This document shows, piece after piece, positions 21,650 to 31,306 of a stretch of DNA of 64,000 nt. Each line of letters opens with the position of its first letter. The first letter of the stretch is position 1. The notes beneath the pieces are model-generated. The model ran no database searches and was not told where the DNA came from. It was given only the letters and a program-made list of their open reading frames with translations. This DNA comes from Anadara kagoshimensis (Eukaryota; Mollusca; Bivalvia; Arcoida; Arcidae): positions 57,457,245-57,521,244 of the forward strand of contig CM037861.1 in the NCBI GenBank assembly GCA_021292105.1, given 5' to 3'. The position numbers and the translations under genes were made by a program.

Positions 21650-24600
21650 AACGATGATGATGATGATGATGATGATGATGTTACTAGTAAATGATGTGAC
21701 ATGGGGATATATGATGATGACTGGTGGTAGTGGTGGTGATACGAGTTCTACTGTTGCTGCAGCTGATAATGATGATTCATGATGATGATGATGATTGGCA
21801 TGAAGATTTGTGATGATGTATAAAAATCAGACAAGAAAATTGAAGTCTAAATCATTTGCATTAAAATCGAAACCAGATTTCTTTGTTACTTAAATTTAAT
21901 TAAATGGCAGACAACATAAGACAATGCATGTGAGGATGAGATGTATTGTAAACTGCATTGTTAAAAATTAGGAATTGTTAAAAATATAGGATGTTTTATA
22001 ACAAGCATCAATTGACATTTCTTCTTCCACTGTCTTGACTAGAAATTAAAATTCAGGATTTTGATTCTCTTGAAAGTTTTGTTTCCTTACTGTCCAGAGA
22101 AACTACTACCTGTATGTTAAACCATATAAAAATTTTTGTGTGTATGTTATTTTTTCCATTATTTCAATATTGAATTAAATAAAATGGATTGATACACAAT
22201 AACCAATAATTTCTTTTCAGTCTGAGGTTCTTTGCAATCAATGAGCCATCTGCTTCAGTACTTTCAGTACTTTGATTTAGATTTTTTCTAATGCTTTTTT
22301 ATTTGATAGAGTAAGACATGCCAGAGCTTTATGAGATTGTAAACAAGTATAAACCAGAAGTTATCTGGTCTGATGGTGACTGGGAAGCCAAGATACCTAC
22401 TGGAATTCTACCAACTTCTTAGCATGGCTATACAATGAAAGGTACTTACTGTTAACCAACTTATTTTTGCGTTTTCGGAGTATGCACAAGTTCACAATTC
22501 TCAAGTAAGTGATTTTAACAGTTCATCGCCGATGTTACGTGACATAATAAAATGATAAGTGGGGGGGAGTGCGTCAGCTTAAATCAAAGACATTGACATT
22601 TAAACAATTTTGACAATTAAACGTAGGGTAATTAAGCCTTATTATTGAACCAGTACCTATATTTGCCAGGGAGTTCCTAATTTTGCCATCTTGGCTATGT
22701 TTAGAGCTGTCTTATCTCTTTTGGTACTTGGTCTAAAATCCTTGGAATGGCAAAAATTGGTATTTTTCAATCAGTTTTGTGAAAAAATCTAAATGGAAAT
22801 ATATATTATAGGAAATTTGTAAGTTATAACTTTGTATTTAGTTTATTTATATTTACCATAGTTAGGGAAAAATACAGGTTTTCAGCTATGGGAATGGGGC
22901 CATTTTTTACCCCAAACTAGGCAGATTACCGTATTTGTCCTGACATATTGTCTCCAATTCCAATTTCACGTCAATCAAATCAACTGATTAGAACTATAAA
23001 AACTGAAATATGAAATTGATGGCAAGAAATAAGATCCATTACCAAGATGGCTAGATATGTTTTATCATTTGTTTATACACTTCTTATGGGATACTTAAGA
23101 CTGTCTGAAGAATGTTATTGAGTGTAGATGGAATTTACTTCCCTTTACAAGTGAATCATTGCTACAGTATGAACAGGTGCCAGGTAAAATTAGTCTTTCA
23201 GAATCTTATATCTGGTCAGCGATTATCACTGTTCATGACATAAGGGGGACAGAGAGTGCAATACTACCCATTCACCCCCACACCAATGTTAACTCTTAGC
23301 ATATTAGCTAGTACTCATTCATTTGATAATTGAGTGGACTAAAGTCATTTGAAGTTAAAATTGTAGTAAACAGCTTGTTGTTTTGAGTGGAGTGTTTTAC
23401 ACCACAGCCAAGTATTCTTTGAAGAAAATGCGGGTTTCTGGCAGCATTTTGACTATCTTTCTCTCACTAGAACCTACCAAGTGGAATTTGACCTAGGTAC
23501 TGAGAAGGCGCAGTGAGGGCACACTTTGACCACTTGGCCACTAAGGCTTAATTGTCTTTTGAGGTAATGATGGTAATATTTGTTCTCTTACATCATCAAA
23601 TGGATTTTACAAGTGCACCATGTGATCAATACCACTTAACTGTTGTCCGAAATGTTTCAGAAAACATTTTACAAAGTAAGTTACCTCATTTTGCTCAAAT
23701 GTTAGAGAAAATCACATCATGATACTTGTTGAAATCCATTGTGGAGTATTTGAATAAATGAGGCTTACACACTCAATTTTAAAAAAATAATGATAAGGGG
23801 TTTCTCTTAATGAAAATATATTATTTGATATAAAGACTTCTTTAAATGAAAAAGGAAAATTTACATTTTTATCATTTTTATAGCCCTGTTAAAGATACAG
23901 TTGTAACCAATGATAGATGGGGAAGTAACACAGAATGTAAACATGGTGGATTTTGGAATTGTAACGACAGATTTAATCCAGGTAAATTGAAGAGAATTAA
24001 AAATATATTAGTTTTTAGCTCACCTGAGCCAAAGGCTCAGATGAGCTATTGCAATCTATCACCGTCCGTCGTCCGTCGTGTGTCGTGTGTAAACTTTACA
24101 TTTTAATCTTCTCCTCCAAAACTACTGGGGCAAATTGATGAAACTTGGCGATTATCATGCCTGGGTAACAGCCTTTAAAAATTGTGTTCAGGGTTTGGCC
24201 ACGCCCAACAAGATGGCCGCCATTACTAAAAATAGCAAAAAGACAAAAAAATCTTCTTCTCTGAAACCAAAAGGTGCAGGCAAATTTTGATTAGATATTT
24301 AGATTCAGCATACCTGGGAACATCAAAATTGTGTTTTTCATGAAAATTGAACGAAAAATAGGTTACGCCTTTTTTGCGTAAAATTATGTAATTTTGAAAA
24401 TGAGACATTTATTGTTATAACTCAATAACGGCTGAAGATAATTGTATGGAGTTTTCACTGTTGATCTTGTCTTGCTATTTTCTTCCAAAAGATGTCAAGG
24501 TCAAAGGTCAAGGTCATGTCCCTGTTTTTGACCTTTGATAAAAAATGCTATTTTTTAAACATTTCTTGTGATAATGGCATGGGATTTTCAGTTAATTGTT

Positions 24601-25570
24601 GGTATTGACATGATGATCATTTTGATACATAGATCAAGGTCATGAGTTCAAAGGTCAAGGTCAAGAATGCACAACTATTGCCGTTATAGTTGATTATCTG
24701 CAAAACTATAAACTTTTTGTATAGACATGTATATTACAATATTGTAGGTAATGGCACAATGGTCATTTTGATATATTAATAAAGGTCATGGGTTCAAAGG
24801 TCAAGGTCACAGATCCAAAACAATACCGAAATGGTTAATTATCTCGAAAACTATAAACTTTTTGTATAGACATGTATATTACAATATTGTAGGAATTGAT
24901 TTAACGATCATTTTGGTATGTAGATTAAGGTCATGGGTTCAAAGGTCAAGGTCACAGATGCAAATCAATACCTAAATGGTTAATTATCTCGAAAACTTTT
25001 AACTTTTTGTATAGACATGTATATTCGAATATTGTAGGTTTTTATTCAATGATCATTTTGATATATAGATTAATGTCATGGGTTCAAAGGTCAAGGTCAC
25101 AAATGCGAAAGAATACTGAAATGGTTAATTATCTCAAATACTATAAACTTTTTGTATAAACATGTATATTAGAATATTGTAGGTTTTGATTTAACAATCA
25201 TTTTGATATATAGATTAAGGTCATGGATTCAAAGATCAAGGTCACAGATGCGAAAGGATACTGAAATGGTTAATTATCTCAAAAACTATAAACTTTTTGT
25301 ATAACATGTATATTACAATATTGTAGGAGTTGATTTAACGATCATTTTGATATATAGATTAAGGTAATGGGTTCAAAGGTCAAGGTTACAGATGGGAAAG
25401 GATACTGAAATGGTTAATTATCTCGAAAACTATTAACTTTTTGTATAGGCATGTATATTCGAATATTGTAGGTAATGGCCTAACAATCATTTTGATATAT
25501 ACATGAAGGTCATAGTTTCATACTTTTGTTTTTACTTTTTTAGCTGTTTATAAATAATGTATTGTAGCTA

Positions 25571-25639
<69 letters not shown>

Positions 25640-28600
25640 TATTATAATATATTATATGTAGCAATCTCGGGACAAGGTATGATTAATTTGCAAAAATCCT
25701 TGCATTTAATTCTGCCTTACTGCTGAAAATTAGGAGTTCTCTTTAATAATTGACCATTGAACCTCTGCATGAGATATGTACTTAGCCTCAGGTGAGCGTT
25801 AAGGCCCATGGGCCTCTTGTTAATGAAAATAAAGTTTGAGTTTGATCGATTGATTGAATGGGGTTTTATGTTTCAGTCAAGAATATTTTACTTATATCAA
25901 GATGACACCAACTATAGGTGAAGCGGCAGAAATTTTGAATTTGCAGTGTGTTTAGAGCAATGTGCAGAGAAGGGGTTTTAATGTGTCATGCATGCCAGAC
26001 ACGGATATCCCCCCCCCCCGACACTCTGAAGGACCTCATGACTTTCTTTCTTAATGCTGAGCGCTTGGTGAAAGAATAGTCGCAACCTTTTACGTCTTGA
26101 TCAGACCCCGACCAGGGTTAGAACCCATCACCTCCCCCACATAAGGAATCAGCACTCTACCAACTGAACTACTGATAACCTACAAAATGAAATTAGTTTT
26201 TAAATGTATTTTTTTTGTTATTACTTTTAGGAAAGGTCCTGGCTCACAAATGGGAGAATTGCATGACAGTAGATAAACATGCCTGGGCTTACCGTAGAGA
26301 TGTGGACTTAAATGACTTTTATACTATTGAAGAATTACTAGCTGTGTTAGCACAGACAATAAGGTACATACATTACAGTAGTGTAGCATTCCCCCACTTG
26401 AGGCAGTCTGTGTAAGAGTCTGGCAATCCCATAGAAATCCTTAAGCAACTGACATACTTTCTGACGCTAAGATTTGCTGCCATTTTTGACCTCTTTTCCT
26501 CAGCTGCTGAAGCATTACAGTATTTAAGAATGCAATAAAACCTCCATTTTCTTCTATTATCAATTCAGTCAAATTTATGTATACTGTAAATCAGGACATT
26601 TTTAATAAATATTTTATTATCTGTCATCATGGTCATCCATGGTGCCATTTATTTATAATCAGTCATCCATTTTTTCATTTTAATGTATCCATGGTGCCAT
26701 TTGTAATCAGTCATCCATTTATTCATTGTAATGTATCCATGGTGCCATTTATTTATAATCAGTCATCCATTTATACATTGTAATGTATCCATGGTGCCAT
26801 TTATTTATAATCAGTCATCCATTTATTCATTGTAATGTATCAATGGTGCCATTTATTTATAATCAGTCATCCATTTATTCATTGTAATGTATCAATGGTG
26901 CCATTTATTTATAATCAGTCATCCATTTATACATTGTAATGTATCCATGGTGCCATTCATAATCAGTCATCCATTTATTCATTGTAATGTATCCATGGTA
27001 CCATTTATTCGTAATCAGTCATCAATTTATTCATTGTAATGTATCCATGGTGCCATTTATTCATAATCAGTCATCCATTTATTCATTGTAATGTATCCAT
27101 GGTGCCATTTATTCATAATCTGTCGCTCATTTATTCTTCTTCATGTATCCTGTTGAGGCCTGCAATGTGTCAGACATGGAATCTGGGCCTTTGATAACTT
27201 TTAATTCGATACTTTAGGTATTTAATGTCAAGGATACTTTTACTGTAAAACACTTTGTAGAAGTTAAATGCTTATTCAATGGAGTCAAACTGGACCAATG
27301 GTCTGAAAATGTAAATATACTTTTATTAATTTTAATTTATAATCTGTGTTCTGTTCTATAAAATTAAAAAAAGACAGCATTATACTGGTCTAATATTTGT
27401 GGATATTTATTAATCTTCTACATAGTCATATATTAATTACATTTAATCTGGTTTTTTTAACAGCTGTGGTGGTAATTTACTGCTCAATGTTGGTCCAACT
27501 GCTGACGGTCGTATTGTTCCTATATTTGAAGAAAGGTTACGTCAGATGGGGAAATGGCTGGAAGTAAATGGAGAGGCAATCTATGAATCTAAGCCATGGT
27601 CTCAATGTCAGGATAATGTCACTAACACTACTTGGTAAGGGATGTGATTGTAGCGGTCTTGGTAGCTCTGTGGTAGAGAACTCACCTATAGTGTGAGAGG
27701 TCCTGGGTTCAATCCCCGGTCCGACCCTGCATTTTTTCTATTTCCTGTTACATTTTGGGGGCTCGTCTGACCCTGGGAAGTGGCCAACCAACAGGTTGGT
27801 CCCAGGGTGGAATGATAATTAAAAATTGGTTGAATAGTACTACAGGCAGTTTAAGTGTTTATACTGAATCAGAAATAAACAATGTACATTATGAATAGAA
27901 TTATATAAAGGTGTTTAACTTAAAGGAAACTGGCATTGTAACAGACATTATTTGAAAATGGCAACAATAATTGTTTGTTCTTAGATACCGATGGATACAA
28001 TTTCAACTTTTTTACCAAATTGGAATATTAATATGGATCTGTCTGTCCCTCCATCTGTCTGTATGTCCCTCCATCTGTCTTTATGTCCATCTGTCTGTCC
28101 ATCCATCTGTCTGTATGTCCATCTGTCTGTCTGTCCAGCTGTCTGTCCATCCATCTGTCTGTATGTCCATCTGTCTGTATGTCCATCTGTCTGCCCATCC
28201 ATCTGTCTTTATGTCCATCTGTCTGTCCATCCATCTGTCTGTATGTCCATCCAGGATATTGGTGCACATCATGAACCAAAATGTGTTTGTGTCAGGTGAA
28301 CTTTATGCTTTTTGGGAGACTTGTTTCTCCTTCCTTCTTTCCTTTTGAAGTATCCCCTGTACCACATTAGTGTCAGTGCCATAAAGTGCTTAACCAAGAT
28401 ATAACTTTATGAAACTTTACCCATGGTTTCGTATTTTGCTACATAATCAAGATGATATTGACTTGGCTTTAATCCCACTTCATTTACTTATACTTTTAGC
28501 TTCTGCTGTCATTATATCAGTGAAAAGGGAAAAGATGTTGGCTATTATAATAAATCACGTTTTTACTTGTTCACTGTGTCACGTTTTTTTTTTATTTATT

Positions 28601-28886
28601 CAATTACAATTACAGGTATACCACAAAGAATGATGGAACCAGCAAAACAGTGTATGCCATTGTGTTGAACTGGCCAAAAGAAACAGCCAATGGATATATT
28701 CTCTCACTTGGACTTCCCCAGCCAACCTCAGCAACAACAGTCAAGATGCTTGGTTACAGTAATTACTTCAACCATACACCACAAAAAGGAGGTGGTATCA
28801 ATATAGAGTTTCCATTGATACCATTCAAGAAAATGCCTACTTTATGGGCATGGGTTTTGAAAATAGAAGGCTTGGAAAATGCATAA
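16704..28886 (+). CDS. FUCA1: GH29 alpha-L-fucosidase, eight exons, exon 4 frame broken
   Basis: Exons: 16704-17056, 17606-17712, 18953-19080, 22310-22441, 23884-23981, 26231-26363, 27464-27634, 28616-28886. Apart from exon 4 all phases agree; allowing for two missing bases the product is 464 residues (human FUCA1 466). An N-terminal signal peptide ([17 protein letters not shown], if the second Met at 16722 is used) predicts secretion or lysosomal targeting. Family landmarks are [28 protein letters not shown] with [10 protein letters not shown], the nucleophile motif IWSDGDWE in exon 4, [19 protein letters not shown] and [11 protein letters not shown]. The enzyme hydrolyses terminal alpha-L-fucose from glycoconjugates. 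The start at 16704 has A at -3 and G at +4; 16722 is nearly as good. In invertebrates FUCA1 and FUCA2 are usually not separable, so the symbol means FUCA-like. Confidence 0.92.
17440..17585 (+). mobile_element. Truncated SINE (family B) in fucosidase intron 1
   Basis: Carries the family B body in sense orientation (CACTTATAGCTGGTGACATC, TTTTTGACTGGGACATTAGA, then CAATCAATC) and lacks the tRNA-like head. It ends about 20 bp before the exon 2 acceptor. Confidence 0.65.
17845..17957 (+). mobile_element. SINE fragment abutting a MITE
   Basis: GTTCCTAGTGTTAGAAAGTT and GAAGAGTGGTGGTTTTCT match the body of the SINE at 9345-9580. The copy stops exactly where the MITE at 17960 begins. Confidence 0.55.
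17960..18138. mobile_element. TA-flanked MITE copy 1 (179 bp)
   Basis: The left end CAGTCCAACTTGCCTC pairs with the reverse complement of the right end CAATCAAACCTGTCTATAAC, with TA on both sides. Internal sequences are ATAAAGGCCACCTG and CTGGTTCCCTTGGGTGG. It shares sequence and length with copy 2, 320 bp downstream. Confidence 0.82.
18460..18637. mobile_element. TA-flanked MITE copy 2 (178 bp)
   Basis: The left end CAGTCAACCTGTCTTAAAGA pairs with the reverse complement of the right end CAGTCAAAGCTGTCTATAAA; TA follows on the right and the left flank is AA. Contains CTCTTTATTCATAT and CACTGGTTCCCTTAG as in copy 1. Both are Tc1/mariner-type miniature elements in fucosidase intron 2. Confidence 0.82.
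19140..19455 (-). mobile_element. Two tandem tRNA-headed SINEs, minus strand
   Basis: On the minus strand, heads reading GGTAGCTCAGTGGATAGATC (right copy) and GGTAGCTCAGTGGGTAGAGT (left copy) each follow a GGCGGGCTGGACTC/GGCAGGCCGGACTC lead. The right copy has the core CCCTGGGAAGTGGCCGACCA then ACAGGTTGGTCC, shared with the SINE at 27652-27830. A long A-run and G-run (on the minus strand) separate the two. Confidence 0.8.
19660..21180. other. Fucosidase intron 3, no feature recognised
   Basis: AT-rich intronic DNA with no convincing exon or repeat structure that I can name. Near 20730-20770 there is a short SINE-like CAGCCAGAGCGGTTGGTAAG segment with no clear box B. Confidence 0.45.
21246..21800 (+). 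repeat. (GAT)n trinucleotide-rich region, intron 3
   Basis: Several hundred bases of imperfect GATGAT repeats interrupted by related longer blocks (ATATGAGGAGTTATGATGAT, GTGGTGGTGATACGAGTTCT). The blocks themselves recur about three times, so this is a compound minisatellite. ORFs encoding His/Ile or Ser runs here are artefacts. Confidence 0.95.
22310..22441 (+). CDS. FUCA1: Fucosidase exon 4 with two single-base deletions
   Basis: Bounded by acceptor GATAG and donor GGTACTT. It is 132 bp where frame continuity needs 134. Relative to the conserved protein, one base is missing at about 22317-22318 (before [20 protein letters not shown]) and one at about 22389-22391 (after GDWEA, before [16 protein letters not shown]). 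Read literally, the frame hits a stop after ten codons. Both lesions can be explained by one missing A. The exon carries the nucleophile Asp of IWSDGDWE. Confidence 0.85.
22442..23883. other. Fucosidase intron 4
   Basis: No coding signal. A degenerate SINE-tail-like stretch lies around 23370-23550 (GAGTGGAGTGTTTTACACCA; ACTTGGCCACTAAGGCTTA reads on the minus strand like a tRNA head). Nothing else recognised. Confidence 0.45.
23884..23981 (+). CDS. FUCA1: Fucosidase exon 5
   Basis: The acceptor TTTTTATAG precedes it. Its first base completes the Ser codon from exon 4. It encodes [13 protein letters not shown] and [16 protein letters not shown], matching the FUCA disulfide-containing loop. Confidence 0.92.
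24600..25515 (+). repeat. About six 145-bp tandem units
   Basis: Each unit contains GGTTCAAAGGTCAAGGTCAC, TGGTTAATTATCTCGAAAAC, AACTTTTTGTATAGACATGT, AATATTGTAGG and ATCATTTTGATATATAGATT. The GGTTCAAAGG landmark falls near 24790, 24934, 25080, 25225 and 25368, a spacing of 143-146 bp, with an earlier partial unit near 24645. Confidence 0.93.
25572..25640. repeat. (TA)n microsatellite
   Basis: More than 30 consecutive AT dinucleotides followed by degenerate ATTAATATATTATAATATAT, inside the CTCACCTGAG element. Confidence 0.97.
25845..26185 (-). mobile_element. SINE (family B) in fucosidase intron 5
   Basis: The antisense tRNA head is at the right (CACTCTACCAACTGAACTAC). The box B region (AGGGTTAGAACCC) and body (TCAAGATGACACCAACTATA) match the copies at 11330 and 54045. 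It ends on the left in GATCGATTGATTGAATGG. A C-run of nine lies at about 26010. It is inserted just downstream of the CTCACCTGAG element and 45 bp upstream of exon 6. Confidence 0.8.
26231..26363 (+). CDS. FUCA1: Fucosidase exon 6
   Basis: The acceptor TTACTTTTAG precedes it and the donor AAG|GTACAT follows. It encodes [20 protein letters not shown] and [12 protein letters not shown], aligned to the family's KWE.C.S.D..SWGYRRD region. Confidence 0.92.
26634..27150 (+). repeat. 52-bp minisatellite, about ten units, intron 6
   Basis: The unit reads ATCCATGGTGCCATTTATTT then ATAATCAGTCATCCATTTAT and TCATTGTAATGT. Variants have CCATGG/CAATGG, ATTCAT/ATACAT and occasional deletion of the TTTATTTA block. 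ORFs here are repeat artefacts. Confidence 0.95.
27464..27634 (+). CDS. FUCA1: Fucosidase exon 7
   Basis: The acceptor TTTTTTTAACAG precedes it and the donor CTTG|GTAAGG follows. It encodes [20 protein letters not shown] and [20 protein letters not shown], the most conserved C-terminal block of GH29 animal enzymes. Confidence 0.93.
27652..27830 (+). mobile_element. tRNA-headed SINE in intron 7
   Basis: The head reads GGTAGCTCTGTGGTAGAGAA, and CTCAC-CTATAGT-GTGAG forms a perfect five-pair anticodon-like stem. GGGTTCAATCCCCGG follows as box B in a near-perfect T arm. The tail contains GGGCTCGTCTGACCCTGGGA then AGTGGCCAACCAACAGGTTG, shared with the minus-strand copies at 19140-19455. It begins about 17 bp after the exon 7 donor. 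Confidence 0.85.
28036..28256 (+). repeat. (CTGT)-rich simple repeat, intron 7
   Basis: Alternating CCATCTGTCTGTATGTCCAT and CTGTCTGTCCATCCATCTGT blocks. It has open frames on both strands in several phases (Cys/Leu/Ser/Val-rich on plus, Asp/Gly/Arg/Trp/Thr-rich on minus), all artefacts of the repeat. Confidence 0.95.
28616..28886 (+). CDS. FUCA1: Fucosidase exon 8 and stop
   Basis: The acceptor CAATTACAG precedes it. Its first base completes the Trp codon of exon 7. It encodes [20 protein letters not shown], the beta-sandwich C-terminal domain, and ends IEGLENA then TAA. Confidence 0.93.
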
Positions 28887-29310
28887 TAGAAAAAAATGTA
28901 TGAATTTTGTCTGAATTCAAAGTTCTAAATTTTTCATGAATTTTGAGTTTTACATTTTCAGAATGAATCAAAATTTTTCAGACAAAATTCAAAATACAGA
29001 TTAAAATGTTTAGAAAACTTCAGACACTCATTTTTGGTGCATGAAAAATCAAAATAATTTCAGATATTTATTTAGAAATATTCAGACAAAATTCAGAATT
29101 TTTGTTTCATGAGGAAGAACGCTGAAGTAATTTCCTGATTCACATTCAGGCTCAAGAATGTTTATAACTTGAATGTAGTAAGTGTGAATGTGATCATTTT
29201 TAAATTACTAAAGTTGATCAAGTTTGACTAAGTTTTTGATTTGAGCCCAGTTGTCAAAGAAAAGTATAATCTAGAATATTGAACGTTAACCATTTAACTA
29301 TAGCAATAAA
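28887..29310 (+). promoter_or_regulatory. Probable fucosidase 3' UTR with AATAAA
   Basis: The first canonical AATAAA after the stop is at 29305-29310, about 420 bp downstream. The intervening sequence has repeated TTCAGA/AAAATTCA motifs (28905-29110) but no coding signal. A later AATAAA at 30266-30271 is an alternative. Confidence 0.5.
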
Positions 29311-30425
29311 ATTAACACCCTATATATATTTAGAGATTTTAACAGAAATTTTGTAATATTTTATCCTTTTCATTAACCATTTTATTCTAGACAATCTATA
29401 TTTTTATTGTTGTGGATATATATTTGTAGCATGTACTAATTAAGTACATTAATACTGTGATCAGAATAACTTAATTCAAATTACAAAACTGCTTGAACCA
29501 GGGTTAAGTTTTACATTTACATTTATATTTGCTTGGATATTTTATGATTTTTGAAAAATTTATTTTTTATTTTCACTATGTTTTACTGATTTTACAATAT
29601 TGTCCCTTTTTCTCAAATATTTCTAGTGTTACCTAATGTGGATTGTTTAATTGGTTTTTTAATTTGTGTTAAACAAAACTAGCTTTATAGCTGTCTTTTT
29701 TCTCTACTTAAGTTGGAATGAATTTTTTATATTCTTAAGTTGGATTGAATTATTTTATAAACCATATTGAAGTTAGAATTATTTTTTTACACTTATATAC
29801 TATAGATATTTGTTGTTCACAGTAGATGGAGTATAAACATTAGATTGAGATTCCTTATAGATAGAGGTTGTTTTACTCCATTTCTGCTTATGTGAGATAA
29901 TGTTTCATGTCATGTGAGATGTGCATAAACCATTAGTACATGACCATTTGTGATATCACTATCCAGACATTGTCACATGGCCTCATTAAGTGGGAAACAT
30001 TACATCATCTTGAAAATGACTGCCAGGTAGCTTTTAAAATGTAGGAAATTTTAATGGGTTTCAAATGTTAATACTTGGATTTAGAATTTTTGCATTTTTA
30101 AATTTTTGTTTTCTAGATTATACTTTATACACCAATTTTGCAGTGTTCTTGATGGTCAAGTTTATTTTGATGAAAATGTTGAATTACAAAGTTAGACTTT
30201 GCAAACATGGCATCAATATTTAATATATAAAACATATATGAAGCCAGAAATTGGCATTAAAATGGAATAAATCGAATCTTTTATGAGTTTATCCATATAA
30301 GATAGAGAAATCTTACCATCAGGTTTGAACACTTAAGTAAGAGACTCGACAAGTCCCATTTTGGGCTGAAATGTTCAACAGTCTAGGTGAGTTTTCCTTA
30401 TCCTACATGAATGAGTATAATGAAT
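29311..30425. other. Intergenic, no gene seen
   Basis: AT-rich DNA. GTTGGAATGAATTTTTTATA-like phrases recur loosely around 29700-29790. No ORF worth reporting. Confidence 0.5.
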
Positions 30426-30429
30426 TCTT

Positions 30430-30640
30430 TTAGTCGCCTGGTGACTATAGTCTTTTTAAGGCTAGATATTAGATTGAGATTCTTATAGAGGTTATTGTCT
30501 CGCCAGACGACTATAGTCTCTTTAAGACTTGATATTAGAATGAGATTCTTATAGAGGTTATTGTCTCGCCAGATGACTATAGTCTCTTTAAGACTTGATA
30601 TTAGAATGAGATTCTTATAGAGGTTATTGTCTCGCCAGAT
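30430..30640 (+). repeat. 66-bp tandem repeat, about three units
   Basis: GTCTCGCCAGATGACTATAG, TCTCTTTAAGACTTGATATT and ATTCTTATAGAGGTTATT recur; the GTCTCGCC landmark is at 30497, 30563 and 30629, exactly 66 bp apart. Because 66 is a multiple of three, it produces a repetitive minus-strand ORF (30398-30685) that I do not regard as a gene. Confidence 0.95.
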
Positions 30641-30821
30641 GACCCCAAGGCGAAAGCTAACATTAACTTTTCTGGTGTTTGACATGTTGTTTGAATTTCA
30701 AATTGTGAAAGCTGTATGATAAAATTGGTTTTCACCCCGTTTTAAACCTTGTTGTGATTCCAAGTGCAAGGCAAGGCGTGTAATTCTATGAGATAATTCT
30801 TGTTTTGAATTAAAACTTTGT

Positions 30822-31075
30822 GCCATATCACAAGTACTGTGCCATATCATAAGTACTGTGCCATATCACAAGTACTGTGCCATATCACAAGTACTGTGCC
30901 ATATCACAAGTACTGTGCCATATTACAAGTACTGTGCCATATCACAAGTACTGTGCCATATCATAAGTACTGTGTCATATCACAAGTACTGTGCCATATT
31001 ACAAGTACTGTGCCATATCATAAGTACTGTGCAATATCACAAGTACTGTGCCATATCACAAGTACTGTGCCATAA
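30822..31075 (+). repeat. 19-bp tandem repeat, about 13 units
   Basis: The unit is TGTGCCATATCACAAGTAC, with variants TCATAAG, TTACAAG, GTCATATC and GCAATATC. The repetitive His/Lys/Tyr/Cys ORFs across it are artefacts. Confidence 0.97.
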
Positions 31076-31258
31076 ATTTTGTTAAGATATATTTTATAAA
31101 TACTTCATTTTAACATCATCCTACATAGGAAAATGAACTAGAATTGAGTATTTATTTGATTTCTCTGTTGGGAAATTTTTGTGATGAAAAAAACATGATC
31201 AAATTATGATATGTTTTATTTTTTGCTATTGTTAGGCTTCTGTACAAGCACTTGTGTA

Positions 31259-31259
<1 letters not shown>

Positions 31260-31304
<45 letters not shown>
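31260..31304. repeat. (CA)n microsatellite
   Basis: About 22 uninterrupted CA dinucleotides. Confidence 0.97.

Positions 31305-31306
<2 letters not shown>

Larger units (their letters stand above)
24019..25823 (+). mobile_element. CTCACCTGAG-terminated interspersed element, intron 5
   Basis: Starts AGCTCACCTGAGCCAAAGGC, in which CTGAGCCAAAGGCTCAG is palindromic. It ends CTCAGGTGAGCGTTAAGGCC then CATGGGCCTCTTGTT, so CTCACCTGAG and CTCAGGTGAG are inverted ends. I associate repeats with these ends with molluscan genomes. The interior holds about six 145-bp tandem units and a (TA)n tract. No transposase is present; the class of element is unknown to me. Confidence 0.7.

Noticed and set aside
21183-21702. 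His/Ile- and Ser-rich minus-strand ORFs
   Set aside because: Translations of the (GAT)n repeat in fucosidase intron 3.
27652-27724. Functional tRNA gene
   Set aside because: The D and acceptor stems do not pair well, the anticodon position would read ATA, and it continues into a SINE tail found elsewhere in the window.
27971-28348. 125-codon plus-strand ORF and overlapping ORFs on both strands
   Set aside because: They are produced by the (CTGT)/(CCAT) simple repeat inside fucosidase intron 7; open frames occur in several phases and on both strands.
30398-31085. Repetitive ORFs (IVIWRDNNLYKN...; CHITSTVPYHKY...)
   Set aside because: Artefacts of the 66-bp and 19-bp tandem arrays.
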